From Petaurus breviceps papuanus (lineage: Eukaryota; Chordata; Mammalia; Diprotodontia; Petauridae), in assembly GCA_028583685.1 (NCBI GenBank), contig JAMXIF010000042.1, positions 19,335,666 to 19,399,665 on the forward strand: a DNA stretch of 64,000 nt, given 5' to 3'. Shown here in pieces: positions 30,880-41,339 of the stretch. The position numbers were made by a program, and so were the translations under genes. Positions within the stretch are counted from its first letter, which is position 1, and each line of letters starts with the position of its first letter. The notes below the pieces were generated by a model. The model made no database searches. It saw only the letters and a program-made list of their open reading frames with translations, and was not told where the DNA came from.

Positions 30880-31110
30880 TATAGCAAATTAAGATATAGC
30901 AAAATACTTTACACATACCTCATTTGTTCTTCACAACAATTCTTTCAAGTATGTGCTATAATTATCCAAATTTAACAGATATGGACACCAAGGCTGAAAG
31001 TTCCTAAATTACTTGCCCAAGATCACATAATTGATTGCATCTGGAAGTAGGATTTGAATTCAGGTCTTTACAACGCCAAATTCAATGCCCTATCCAATGC
31101 AGCGCCTAAG
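30880..31110 (-). repeat. MIR-type SINE, reverse
   Basis: 'acacatacctcatttgttct', 'aattacttgcccaagatcac', 'gaattcaggtctttacaacg' and 'tgccctatccaatgcagc' are antisense MIR words. Confidence 0.75.
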
Positions 31111-31119
31111 TTTATAAAA

Positions 31120-32112
31120 CTGAACTCATTCCTCCTCCCCCTACACCGACAACAGTCTCTCACTTTTACAACCCTCAAATCTTCCTAAGGCTCAGGTCTG
31201 ACCATGTCACTGCCCAAACATGTGTGTGCCAATATGGTGAATATCAAACTTAACATTTGAACTGTGGTGCTTCTGACTCCAAGTCAAGATGCCCTTTCCA
31301 CTATACTACTGACTCTTTTTTTTTTAAATCATTGCTTTATTTTTTATTTTATTTTTTATTTTTTGCTTTTTGGAGGGGCAATTGGGGCTAAGTGATTTGC
31401 CCAAGGTCACACAGCTAGTAAGTGTTAAGTGTTTGAGGCCAGATTTGAACTCAGGTCTTCCTGACTCCAGGGTAAGTGCTCTGTTCACTATGCCACTTAG
31501 CTGCCCCAATATATACCTCTGACTCTTAAAAGAATAAACTACAAACCCCTTAACCTGACATTTAAGTCACTTAGCAATTTTTCTTTTTCAAACCTATCTT
31601 TCCAGTCTTCTTCCTATCCCTGTTTCAACCAAATAATATTATTGTCCTTCTCCAATTGTCTTTTGCCCTCTCTAAATTCCAAGTACTTGCTCAGGTTAAA
31701 TCCTTGCAAGGGCACTCCTTCCATACGTATATTTTTCTTATTTCAAGGCCCAGGTCTGATGCCACATCCTTAAAAGTGATCAAGTAATCTCTCCCATTCT
31801 GAAATTTTTTTAGCTCACTTTGTCTGAACTAATTCCACCTTAACTCATACATTAAAATTTATTTTAATATTTTTGATTAATAAAAATCCACTCTCTCTTC
31901 CTCTCACATCCTTACCCCAAACTGAAAGATAAAAACAAAACTTTCTCTTTTTTTTTTAACAAATATGCATAGTTAAAGCAAAGTCCTGTATTGGCTGACT
32001 CATACTAATTTGAGTAAATAGCTTGTCTCTTTTTTACATTTATAAGCTCCTTGAGTTCAGGGATCATGCCCAATTTAATCTCTGTAGCCCCCAAACCTGT
32101 TTCCTACTAAAA
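31120..32112 (+). repeat. L2-type LINE interrupted by SINEs
   Basis: 'ctaaggctcaggtctgacca' before the SINE and 'tttaagtcacttagcaattt', 'ttcaaggcccaggtctgatg', 'tataagctccttgagttcag' and 'ggatcatgcccaatttaatc' after it are L2-type ORF2 end and tail, interrupted at 31,245-31,518. Confidence 0.6.
31318..31507 (-). repeat. Marsupial SINE (older WSINE1-like subfamily), reverse
   Basis: T-rich head, 'gcaattggggctaagtgatt', 'actcaggtcttcctgactcc' and 'atgccacttagctgcccc'. Flanks 'ctgactctt' (31,309-31,317 and 31,519-31,527) form the probable duplication. Confidence 0.9.
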
Positions 32113-32139
32113 TAAAATGAATTTCATTGAGAGCACCTA

Positions 32140-32270
32140 GGTTAAGGGTGTATTATTATCCCCATTATATAGATAGGGAACTTCACAGAGTTTAGAGAGT
32201 ACAGAGGGTTTAAGTAATTAGCCCCTTGAGTAACAGAGCCAGACTTGGATTTGTGTTTCCCAGTGGGAGT
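32140..32270 (-). repeat. MIR fragment, reverse
   Basis: 'tattatccccattatataga', 'gtttaagtaattagcccctt' and 'cagagccagacttggatttg' are antisense MIR words. Confidence 0.6.
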
Positions 32271-32797
32271 GGGAGGTGAAGAGGGGTGGGCTACATCTGG
32301 AAGAGTTTGTTTTGATGGTGGTCTGAGGGTATAGAGGGATGAGTCTTATGATTTAGGAGACTAGTAAGAGTCTCTTGTCTTTTTCACACCAGGCAAACTA
32401 CTCAAATAAATAACATTTAGATTTAAAATTAAAAAAGAAAAACTTATTACCAACTGCCTACTAGGTGCAGGACACTATGGTAGGTGTGGGTATCTCCTTT
32501 CATTCATTCAACAAGTAGTTATTAAACACTTACTATACACCAGATAATATTATAGACTCTGGGGATACAACAATCAGCCTCTACCCTCAAGGAGTTTCCA
32601 CTCTCCTTAAGGAATTCTTCATAAGACTTCCCTAGGTCAATAGCATCAGAATGGCCTTCCCATAATCTGGAAATCTAAAGGGAATCTCAAAACAGTAGTC
32701 ACTAAAATGGTTTCATACTGGTTAAGAAACAGAATTACAGTCAAGGAAACTTGAAGAGAAATATAATGGCCTTAGACTATTTGATGAAGCAGTTCTT
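32271..32797. other. Intronic DNA with a fragment of an old repeat
   Basis: 32,485-32,615 ('attcaacaagtagttattaa', 'ctctggggatacaacaatca', 'ctctaccctcaaggagttt') belongs to the unnamed old family also seen at 19.2 and 25.3 kb. Nothing else is recognised. Confidence 0.4.
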
Positions 32798-32958
32798 TTT
32801 TTTTTTTTTAAAGCAATCGGGGTTAAGTAACTTGCTCAAGGTTACACGGCCAGTTATTTCTGGGTGTGGTGCTGAGTGTCTGAGCCCGGGATTCGATCTC
32901 CACGTCGTCCCAACACTGGAGCCGGTGCTCTTACTCGCTGTGCTACCTGGCCGCCCCA
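32798..32958 (-). repeat. Young WSINE1-like SINE, reverse
   Basis: T-run, 'aagcaatcggggttaagtaa', 'gttacacggccagttatttc', 'gagcccgggattcgatctcc' and 'ctgtgctacctggccgcccc'. It is flanked by a perfect 15-bp duplication, 'gatgaagcagttctt' (32,783-32,797 and 32,959-32,973). Confidence 0.95.
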
Positions 32959-32973
32959 GATGAAGCAGTTCTT

Positions 32974-34040
32974 AACGCCAACACTTTTTGTACAAGACAC
33001 CCAGAGATAGAATAACACATAGGGCTACTTTTTTTTATATGTTGTGGCCTATCATGCCACTTTCAAAAGATAATGCTCCTTCCCCTGACCCTGATGAAGC
33101 CAAGATTGGGATGTGCCCAAGTCTGTGATTATATGGTTCCCACTGGAGTGCCAAAATTCTCCCTGTGCTGAAGAAGACAGGGAGAAATTTCAAATGACAC
33201 AGTCTATTGGGTAAAGATCAAAGAAAAAAAATAATGGTACAAGAAAACAGAAGAGAAGATAAAACTGTGCTAGAAAGGGAATCCATGTCAATACCCTCTG
33301 TAACCTTGGTTTCCCACTAAGCCTGGCTTATTTTGGACAAGACTCTCCTATTTGGTGGAGAAGATACTGACACATGCAGCATCCCATAAGCATTTTCTTT
33401 ACAAATTAGGACAAAATGCCCCAGACTTGGCTGGAAAGCCGGATTATACCAGAATTGCTCATTGCAAAGCTGAAGGTAATAGGAGTGTAGGAAAGGAAAG
33501 CTGTGATTAACACAGACAAATCTAGAGAACTAGAAAGAAGCAAGGTCTGAGATTTAGGAATCAAGGGTTTAGTACCAGATAAAAAATAAAATACTGTACT
33601 AGACAAGAAAAAGTCCAGCTTCCTGAACCCTCTGTGCTGTACACACACAGGCCAGTTTTTCGGTCCAGCTGAGCTTCATCAAGCTTTATCCTTCAGCATT
33701 CCCGGAATTCTTTTTAATTGGAAAATTACTCTTAATACCTCCTTCATCATTTTAGCAACTGTGGACTCCAGAGGGCCTGTGACAGATAATTGCCAAGAAC
33801 AAGCATTCTCTCTTCTCCATATCAGCCACCAATGTCCTCACAAACAGAATATTTCCTTCTCTAGTGATGAAGCAGCATAACAAAAATCTTCTGCTGTCAT
33901 CAAGATAGTGGAATCAGAAGTCATCTTGCCCTCCACCTAGGTTTACGGCTGTCCAGAGCAGGGGATACAAAAAGAGGATGTAGGAAGAAGCTTATTTCAG
34001 GGTCCAGAGGAATTGATGTCTAAACTTCTCTTGACTGCAG
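32974..34040. other. Intronic DNA, nothing recognised
   Basis: No named repeat or gene. Single-copy-looking. Confidence 0.45.
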
Positions 34041-34049
34041 CTTTCAGAA

Positions 34050-34520
34050 CAAGGGTTCTTATCTTCTTTGAGGGTGTAATGGTAATGGGAATTTGAAGAT
34101 TTTCATGGCTCCTTAATGAGCCTTAAGGGAATTTGAAAAGTTTCCCTGCTTTGAAAATAAACTTTGTCCCCTAATAGGTTGAATGTCATTACATGGAGCC
34201 TATGGTGGGAGGAGTTTGCTGAAGGATGAAACAGAGACCACCAGAAGCTGGGAATCAGAGCTAACTGGACTGGGAGGAAGAGAGAACACATCCAAGGGAG
34301 TCAGGCTTGTGAGTAAATGTTGGTTTTTTGTTGGTTTGTGGGAAAGCTAAAGGCTGCTGTGGCTCTATATGCCATTATGGCTTATTAACTTCTCTGCTAC
34401 TATGATGGAATTGGCTCACTGGTTTTGGAATTCAGTTTTCTGGTGTCTGAATAAATGTTTTGCTTCTGTCTTCTATATAGAGAGTTCATTATATTTTGCA
34501 ATTGAACATTATGCAGGTAA
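34050..34520 (+). repeat. LTR-like retroelement fossil
   Basis: It has a poly(A) signal AATAAA at 34,450-34,455 followed at 34,475-34,499 by a block also found just after the poly(A) signal of the element at 41,340-42,445. The layout is that of a solitary LTR of an endogenous retrovirus-like family. The start is approximate and no internal coding region is attached. Broken and old. Confidence 0.4.
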
Positions 34521-34684
34521 AGTTATAGTGACCCTGGGCACTAAATATTGCATTGGTGCTACAGAGGGTTGTGAATGTCTTTGGCAGTCTGGGATAGCCT
34601 ATGGACCCCTTCTTAGAATGTTTTAAAATATAAAATAAAATTATCAAGAAAACTAACTTTGTTGAAATGTAATTCTTGAAAAAA

Positions 34685-34740
34685 ATATATGTATATGTAT
34701 TTATACATATATACATCTACATCTACATATGTGTGCATAT
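34685..34740. repeat. TA/TG-rich microsatellite
   Basis: Imperfect 'tatatgta' and 'catatata' units with 'acatctacatctac'. Confidence 0.7.
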
Positions 34741-34879
34741 TAAATTCACAGTGCCAAGATTAAGAAACCCTGCTTAGAACCTGGTACTAGAATAATACCT
34801 CAGTCCCCTGAACCACAGAAATAAGTAATATTCTAAAAGGGAAAACTAAAAAGAAAAAAAATGAGAAGGATAAGGACCC

Positions 34880-36265
34880 AGAAGTACTAGATTTTAAAAT
34901 CTACTGAAACATCATTAAAAATGATTTTGTACTGTTTAAGAAACAGAATTACAAAATATATCAAACAAACAAATACAGTAGCCTAGTGGTCTATAAACAC
35001 AAAGACCCCAGCTACTGGGATTAGAACTCACTGTTTGACAAAAAGTACTGGGAAAACTGGGAAGTAGATTGGCAGAAGCTAGATATACACCAATATCGTA
35101 AACCTTACACCAAGAAAAGCTTTAAACTGTTACATGACCTAGACATAAAAGATGATATAATTATAAAATTATAGGGGCAAGGAAGAAATTACCTTTCAGA
35201 TCTGTGGATAGGAAAAAGTTCATGACCAAAGGTTAGAGAGGATCACAAAAGATAAAATGGATAAGTTCAATTCCATGAAACTTTTTAAAATTTCTACACA
35301 AAATCAATGCAATTAAAATTAGCAAAGAGATAGTTAACAGAGGAAAAAATCTTTACTGTGAGTTTCTCTGATAAACATTTAATTTCCAAGATAGGTAAGG
35401 AATTGATTCAAAATTATGAGAATAAGAGTTATTCTGTTCCCCAATAACTAAAGGATAAACAGGAGGCTTTCAGAGGAAGAAATACAAGATACCAATAACC
35501 ATATGAAAAAATGTTCCAAAGAAATAATAGAGAAGTATAAAATTAATTAAATTAAAGCACCTCTGAAGTTCCACTTCATACCTTCAGACTGGTAAAGTTG
35601 ATTTAAAAAAAAAGGAAAATGACATATTTTAGAAGTTACAGAAAAAGAGTTGCATTGTTGCCCTTTTGGTGGAGCTATGAATTGGTGTATTTCTGAAAAG
35701 CAATTTGGAAATATGCCCCAAAAGTTACTAACGTATAGACACTTCACTACTAGGCCTATATCCCAAAGAAATCAAAGCAGGGAAAGAACCCATTTGTACA
35801 AAAATATTTACAACAGTTTTTATTTCAGCAAAGTGGAAACTAAAGGAGTGTACATTGAATGGGTAATAGCAGAACAAAATATGTTATATAAATGTAATAG
35901 GATATCATTGTACTGTAAGCAATAACAAAAGGAATCGTTTTTGAGAAACCTAGGAAGATTTATATAAATTGATGCAGAGTCAAATGAGCAGAACCAGGAG
36001 AACAACAACAACATTGTAAAAACAACCAGATTTGAAATAGTTTGATGACCAATCACAATTCCAGAGAATCAATGAAGAAATATGTTAACTCATCTCCCTG
36101 GCAGAGAGGTAGACTCAAGGTACAGACTGAGAAAAATACTTTTTGGACTTTTCTACAAATATAGAAATTGTTTTGCCACAAGGGTTTTCTTTTACTTTTT
36201 TCTGATTGGGGAGGAAGGGAAGAAATTATTTTTCATTAAACAAATTAATTTTGAAGCCTGCAATA
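34880..36265 (+). repeat. L1 LINE, 3' end (ORF2 tail and 3' UTR)
   Basis: It follows the marsupial L1 3' region over about 1.4 kb: 'tgtactgtttaagaaacaga', 'aaagaccccagctactggga', 'ctgggaaaactgggaagtag', 'ccacttcataccttcagact', 'gcctatatcccaaagaaatc', 'acccatttgtacaaaaatat' and 'gagcagaaccaggagaacaa', then the T-rich and G-rich 3' UTR 'acaagggttttcttttactt'. It is 5'-truncated and heavily mutated, with stops throughout. The remaining ORFs here are chance frames. Confidence 0.88.
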
Positions 36266-36339
36266 TTCTAATTATATGTATGTGTTGAATATAACTCGAT
36301 TCTAACTGAATCAAGTTGAATAGAACTGAATCAAAAACA

Positions 36340-36465
36340 TAGGATCATGGTATGCTTCAGACAGCCTCCTATAGTAGACAATATTTTAGACTTGGATTCA
36401 AGAAGACTTTGATTCAAATCCTCCCTCTGACACTTACCTACCAGTTATGTGACTATATGTGTGTG
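36340..36465 (+). repeat. MIR fragment
   Basis: 'tagacttggattcaagaaga', 'tttgattcaaatcctccctc' and 'gacacttacctaccagttat' are MIR core words. Confidence 0.6.
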
Positions 36466-36481
36466 TTCATAATAAATAAAG

Positions 36482-36705
36482 AAAATGTCTATAACTTGTC
36501 TTCTTATTATAACCTTGAAGCAAATATCCCTTTGTAAGAACTAATTGAATAGTTATTGATTTTATGGAACTGGGTCAGTAATCGCTGGCAATAAAAAATT
36601 AAGAACACATTGGAATGAGGACTTGAGCTCATAGTGTTAAGAGATGAATTACTCCACCTCCTCAGAGATATCTTACATATCTGAGGGGGAGATGTAGTCA
36701 ACCTT
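36482..36705 (+). repeat. Direct repeat copy 1 (LTR-like)
   Basis: It shares with 37,548-37,780 the ordered words 'tgtaagaactaattga', 'tatggaactgggtcagtaat', 'gtgttaagagatgaattac' and 'cctcagagatatc'. The copies are in the same orientation about 1.07 kb apart. Likely fragments of one LTR-type repeat; the family is not recognised. Confidence 0.6.
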
Positions 36706-37547
36706 ACTTTGGCAGAGAGAGACAGACAGACAGTCAGGCATACAGACAGAGGGAGACAGAGAGATCTATTGATGCATACACTGGTAGTAAGTACCTCATG
36801 AGGCTGTAGTAAAAAATGATATATGAAAACACGTGCATAATGCAAGCAGGAACTAGGCAGCATACTCAGTTGATGCACATGTGGAAGAAGCTAGAGAGCC
36901 TGCTTCTGTAAAGGAATGATGACATATAACAGAAGTGCATGACTCCTTATTTTGAAGATATTTGGACATTCTGTAACCAGCCCAGTCTACTAACCATACG
37001 ATGAAGAGATGGATTATTGATTGACCATATAACCAGAATTGAGGTCAATTTAAAAAAGCACAAATAGTCAAAGTAAGGGTAGTTAGTTATCATTCCTGCT
37101 CTGTTCAAGTGAGGAGGCAAGCACTAAGCCTCAATAGGAAAAGAAGGTGCAAGCTTTTATCTCCCCATTTGAGGGCAAAGTGTGACCCATGATTAAAGAC
37201 CTCTGTTCTTTGCCTCTTCATATTTATCTTTCCTTAGGTAAAGGAGATTAGATATGGTTACAGCCTTGTGAGTTTTAAAAGGTTTGAAGAGAAAGCTGCC
37301 AGAAATCTGGGAGCGGGAATATGTGCTCGTATTTGCTGGAAACCAGATGGTGAGGAGCAAAGTCCTCAGACACCTATTTAACCCAGCCCAGCAGTAGCAG
37401 AGATGTGGATTCATCCATCCATCCATCAGTCATACTGAATTGGGAAGTGAACTTGGTGGGGCAAATGCTACAAGAAATTGCATTGTCTGAGGTCATTCAC
37501 TCCAGAGACCAAGGTAAAACAGGAAAGAACGTGCAACCAAATGTTAG
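36706..37547. other. Sequence between two direct repeats
   Basis: A short acag/agac-rich patch at 36,713-36,765 and a 'ccatccatccatc' run near 37,410. A 'ctatttaaccc' word at about 37,374 lies roughly 210 bp upstream of AATAAA in copy 2, as expected if this is part of an LTR. No coding content recognised. Confidence 0.4.
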
Positions 37548-37780
37548 GGGAAATGTTTATAACTTCTATTCTTGCTATATCCTTATAATAAATATCCATT
37601 TGTAAAAGCTAATTGATAGTAATTGGTTTAATGGAACTAAGGCAGTAATCACTAGCAATTAATAATAAGGAACACACTGGAATGGGGGGGGGTTGCATTG
37701 ATAGTGTTAAGAGATGAATTACCCCCACCCCCTCAGAGATATCGTAGAAGGCAGAGGGGGAGGTATACTTAGCCCCATTA
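37548..37780 (+). repeat. Direct repeat copy 2 (LTR-like)
   Basis: It holds AATAAA near 37,586, 'tgtaaaagctaattgatag', 'atggaactaaggcagtaatc' and 'gtgttaagagatgaattacc', then a G-rich 'cagagggggaggtatac'. It is homologous to 36,482-36,705 with moderate divergence and several small indels. Confidence 0.6.
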
Positions 37781-38071
37781 TGGGAAAAATGAGTCTAAAG
37801 TCTCCATATACATTTAAAGTACTTTGCAAACACCATAAAAATGTTAGTTGTCATCATCATATTTAAAGACAGAACGTATTTGTGGTGCCTCAAAGGTTTA
37901 TCCTAAATAATCCCATCATACAAGACATATAGGTGAAGAAGTTATAAGAACTCAAGCTGAATAGGTACTAACACAACAACTTTCAAATGTCACATTTTAA
38001 GTACCATCATGTTTTGTTTCTTTCTTTTTTCAAGGTGGGAGTATAGTCTACCTCTTTTCCACAAATTAGAC

Positions 38072-39350
38072 TTTTTGGGGGAGAGGTTAGATATTTATTC
38101 CAAAAATATTCTTATACAACACCATAAAATAGACCTGTACAGAAGAATAGACCCAAGGAGAAAGAAAAACCAATATGCACAACTTGGAGGGTCTAGAGGT
38201 CCTACCTTTGGGTTGGGGGAAGGAATGGGAAGATGAAGGAAGCCAGTAGAACCCCCATACCTTATCTAGAAGGACACTTGCCCATAACAAGCCCCCCATG
38301 GAACCCCACATTCCCTCTGGGGTCAGCAGAATGGGTGGGCACTACCCTAGCAACAACCACCATGAGTACTCCATGCAATTAAGTCTTTCCCTCACACACC
38401 AGTGGGGCCTGTGGGAGACCCCAGAAGCTCCTACAAGAACCTGGGCCTGCCCATAAGTCCCACTAGCATTTCTATGTTCTTCACATCTGTACACCAGAAC
38501 TTCAGTCTGGCTTTGATCTGCTGCAAATCCAGCAGGTGAGGCTTCACCCAGGTCCTGTGTACCCACTTGCCCACCTCCTCTATGCTGCCTTTCACCAGAC
38601 CCATAAAAAGGGCCTTCATCACCAGCAGCTCTACCTTGTTCCCCTTCATCTTGGCTATCTGGGCATTCTTCTCAAAGGTAGGCTGCCAGTGGTAGGCTGG
38701 GTGCATGAAAGTCATCTCCATGAGACATAGCAGCTTAACTTTCTGCAGGAGCAGGGCCTCGTTGGCTTCCAGATCAGGTTGCTGGCCCCACATGGGCTTC
38801 AAAGTCTGGAACCTCTCAATGTTACCACTGTTGAAAGTGTAAAGTGTGTCAATCAGCCACTGGCAGTCCAAGTTCTTCACAGAGTTCAGTACAGGGTGGT
38901 GAACAATTCCCCCAAATTATAGACGCCTTCCCCAAGAAGTCCAGTCAGGCCCAAGGTAAACGCTCTTTCCTGCTGCTCAGGCACAAGAGTAGATCCTTTC
39001 TATCAATATAGCCCAGGAACCACACTACATCCTTGTGGTAGGATGCATGGTTGTTGGATAGTGCTTGCTGGAAAGGTCATAGAAACGACTGTGCATGTAT
39101 GTCACACCTGGAAGGTTGTTGTGCACTGTTTGACATCTTCAGTTGCTTCCTTGGTCACCTGGAGGTCTCCAATGTTCAATTTCAGAGCCCCTATGGCAGT
39201 TTTGCACAGGAATACTGCCTCATCATTGCTTTTTACCTATTCAGGAGTCTTTTCCAGACACATAAGAGCCACATTAGAATCTGTCATTTGTCTAACTACA
39301 TGGAGAATGATTTCCACCAAAGACAAAAGAGTGACGTACCAGCTCATGTA
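38072..39350 (-). pseudogene. PSMD13: PSMD13 processed pseudogene (26S proteasome non-ATPase subunit 13, Rpn9)
   Basis: The minus strand encodes a decayed PSMD13 without introns. An open stretch of about 149 codons (38,434-38,880) matches the C-terminal third, including the PCI region: '[14 protein letters not shown]', 'ERFQTL', 'WGQQPDL', 'LLCLMEMTF', 'VELLVMKAL', 'GLVKGSI' and 'DLQQIK'. Going upstream (39,350 to 38,880), pieces equal to '[16 protein letters not shown]', 'NVAL', '[15 protein letters not shown]', 'NLPG', '[10 protein letters not shown]' and 'LLGEGV-N-GEL' follow in order but in shifting frames. One frameshift lies in the stretch equal to GELLMHPVL, and the C-terminal EHQAHDILT is not kept. 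A poly(A) signal AATAAA is at 38,094-38,099 (reverse), followed by a short A-run at 38,072-38,076. The N-terminal part is missing. The missing introns, the tail and the frame breaks mark a dead retrocopy; the parent Rpn9 is a lid subunit of the 19S particle. Confidence 0.93.
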
Positions 39351-39359
39351 GATTTCTAG

Positions 39360-39617
39360 GCAATTCAATTATTGTTAATTATTTTTAATCAAATATATTT
39401 TTAAATCTAGTATTTGGTCCCAGATGTCTTTCTTTACATAGGCTCACATTCTTTCCACTTAGCAGATCAGTCTTTAGACATGGTCTCTTGCTTTGGGATT
39501 GCATGAGAGGAGAAAGAGTCACGGATGTTTCTCAGCCACTGTCACTCACCTGGAATTAGGAGCTTATTGTGCATTTTCCATGTTTAGATCTTATCTATGC
39601 TTTGGTTCCCCCCCCCC
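39360..39617. other. Intronic DNA, nothing recognised
   Basis: AT-rich flank of the retrocopy. No supported feature. Confidence 0.5.
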
Positions 39618-39774
39618 TTTTTTTGCTTTTTTTTTTGGAGGGCAGTTGGGGTTAAGTGACTTGCCCAAAGTCACAAGGCTAGTAAGTGTGTCAAATGTCT
39701 GAGGCCAGATTTGTACTCAGGTTCTCCTGACTCCAGGGCCAGTGCTCTATTCACTGTGCCACCTAGCCTCCCCT
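39618..39774 (-). repeat. Marsupial SINE (older WSINE1-like subfamily), reverse
   Basis: 'ggcagttggggttaagtgac', 'ttgcccaaagtcacaaggct', 'ctcctgactccagggccagt' and 'tgtgccacctagcctcccc'. The flanks are C- and T-rich, so the duplication is hard to define. Confidence 0.88.
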
Positions 39775-40139
39775 TCACCCCTTTTTTTAAGAGGCTACCA
39801 GCAGGTATGCCAGTTCTCTGGCTATAAGTGCTTTTCATTTCCAAGACTCTGGACTCTTCAGGGAGACTCCTGAGGGATACGTATCCACAGTTAATGTGGG
39901 ACAAGAAGGTTAAAGTTTTTCTCTCAAATCACATGTAGGAAAGGCAATCTCTTGTCACATATACATGGTAAATTAGTTGAAAGTGGTTGCGAATAGCAAT
40001 CATTCAAAAATCCCACTAATGTGGATGATGTGGATGAGTTAGGGGCACAGAGATCACTTGGAGAAGGGCGTTGCAGAGAGTGAGTTCCTAGGATGTGATG
40101 AGCACTAAAACCAGACTTGGACTGGCAGTGCTAAGAAAG

Positions 40140-40315
40140 TCACACTTCATAGTACAATGGAAAGGCCATTGAACAGAGGGGCTAAACCGAAGGTTAACAG
40201 ATCCTCGGTATGTCACTTACTACCTGTGTGACATTGGGCAAGCCATTTTTTTCTTCTCTGGGCCTCAATTTCCTCATCTATAGAATGAGGAGATTGGTTC
40301 TTAATGGAAAAGTCT
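40140..40315 (+). repeat. MIR/THER-type SINE
   Basis: 'gtgtgacattgggcaagcca', 'gggcctcaatttcctcatct' and 'atagaatgaggagattggtt' follow a MIR-type core. Confidence 0.75.
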
Positions 40316-41339
40316 TTGTTTCACTCAAGATTTTTCCCCCATAGCAACTTGGGGATTTCTCAATAGGAGAAAGTACTCTGGCCATTTTCTAAGCAGGGAA
40401 ATTTGTCTTCTTCTTCATGATTGGTAAGTCACTGAGTGAAATTATTATTTTTCTCCACTTTTTATCTGGCTTCACAGCAGTTTTCAGAGGGCATAGAGTC
40501 AGCACAAGAAGTCTGTATGTAAAGAGACTAAGGAGTTAGGAGAAACTGGGAAGAGTGTAACATCTGGGGCTGGGGCTCTGTGCTTCATGGAAGTAAGGTC
40601 AGCAGCAGGTCAAATTTGCCAGTTATGCAAAATAATCATTAATGATAGTGACCTTTGGGTGTCATGGTCAAGAACATTTCATACTTGGGAGTACTGCTTA
40701 ACAATGAATGGGGATTAAAATTTGTGTGACATTTTCTCAGATCCTGGAGATGTGTTCCATTTCTTTGGTGTTGCTACTATATAAAGTCTCCTGCCTACAT
40801 TTTCAGAGTAGGATAAAAAGGTAGAGACGTTTAGATCATAAACTTCTTGAGTGGAAGAATTAAATATGGTTTATATGCTTTACAGAGTTTCTAATTTGAC
40901 ATAGGAACTCAAAGAGATAGATTCTTTTGTTATGTAAACTAGTTCCTTGGAGTGAGGCAGGAACTTTCAAAATTGTAATAATTGAGAGACACAGAAGCCA
41001 ATTTTTGAGTTAAAGGTCACCAGCATATTGTCTTATAAGATCACAGAAATAATCCTACCAATCATAGATACTTCAAAACAGAACTCAGGAAGATAAGTAG
41101 GACCCCAAATGGTGATCTCCTGGGATCAGTCACCTAATCATACCTTCTGAGGAGAGTGTGGTGCTGGTTTCTGTGGTTTTGAAAGTAGTGAAAATTGACA
41201 CTGCAATAATGAATAATCGTTAAGACTACATTCTTTTATAGCTTAACTTTTGTAATGGCAAGGACAGAAGTAGTTCACACCTTGTTTCACCTATTGAATT
41301 AACACCTTTTTTCAGTTCAAGTTTCTTTTGAGCCTTGTA
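40316..41339. other. Intronic DNA, nothing recognised
   Basis: No gene or named repeat supported. Confidence 0.45.

Noticed and set aside
39043-39359. Two 102-codon plus-strand frames
   Set aside because: Antisense to the PSMD13 retrocopy; the real signal is on the minus strand.
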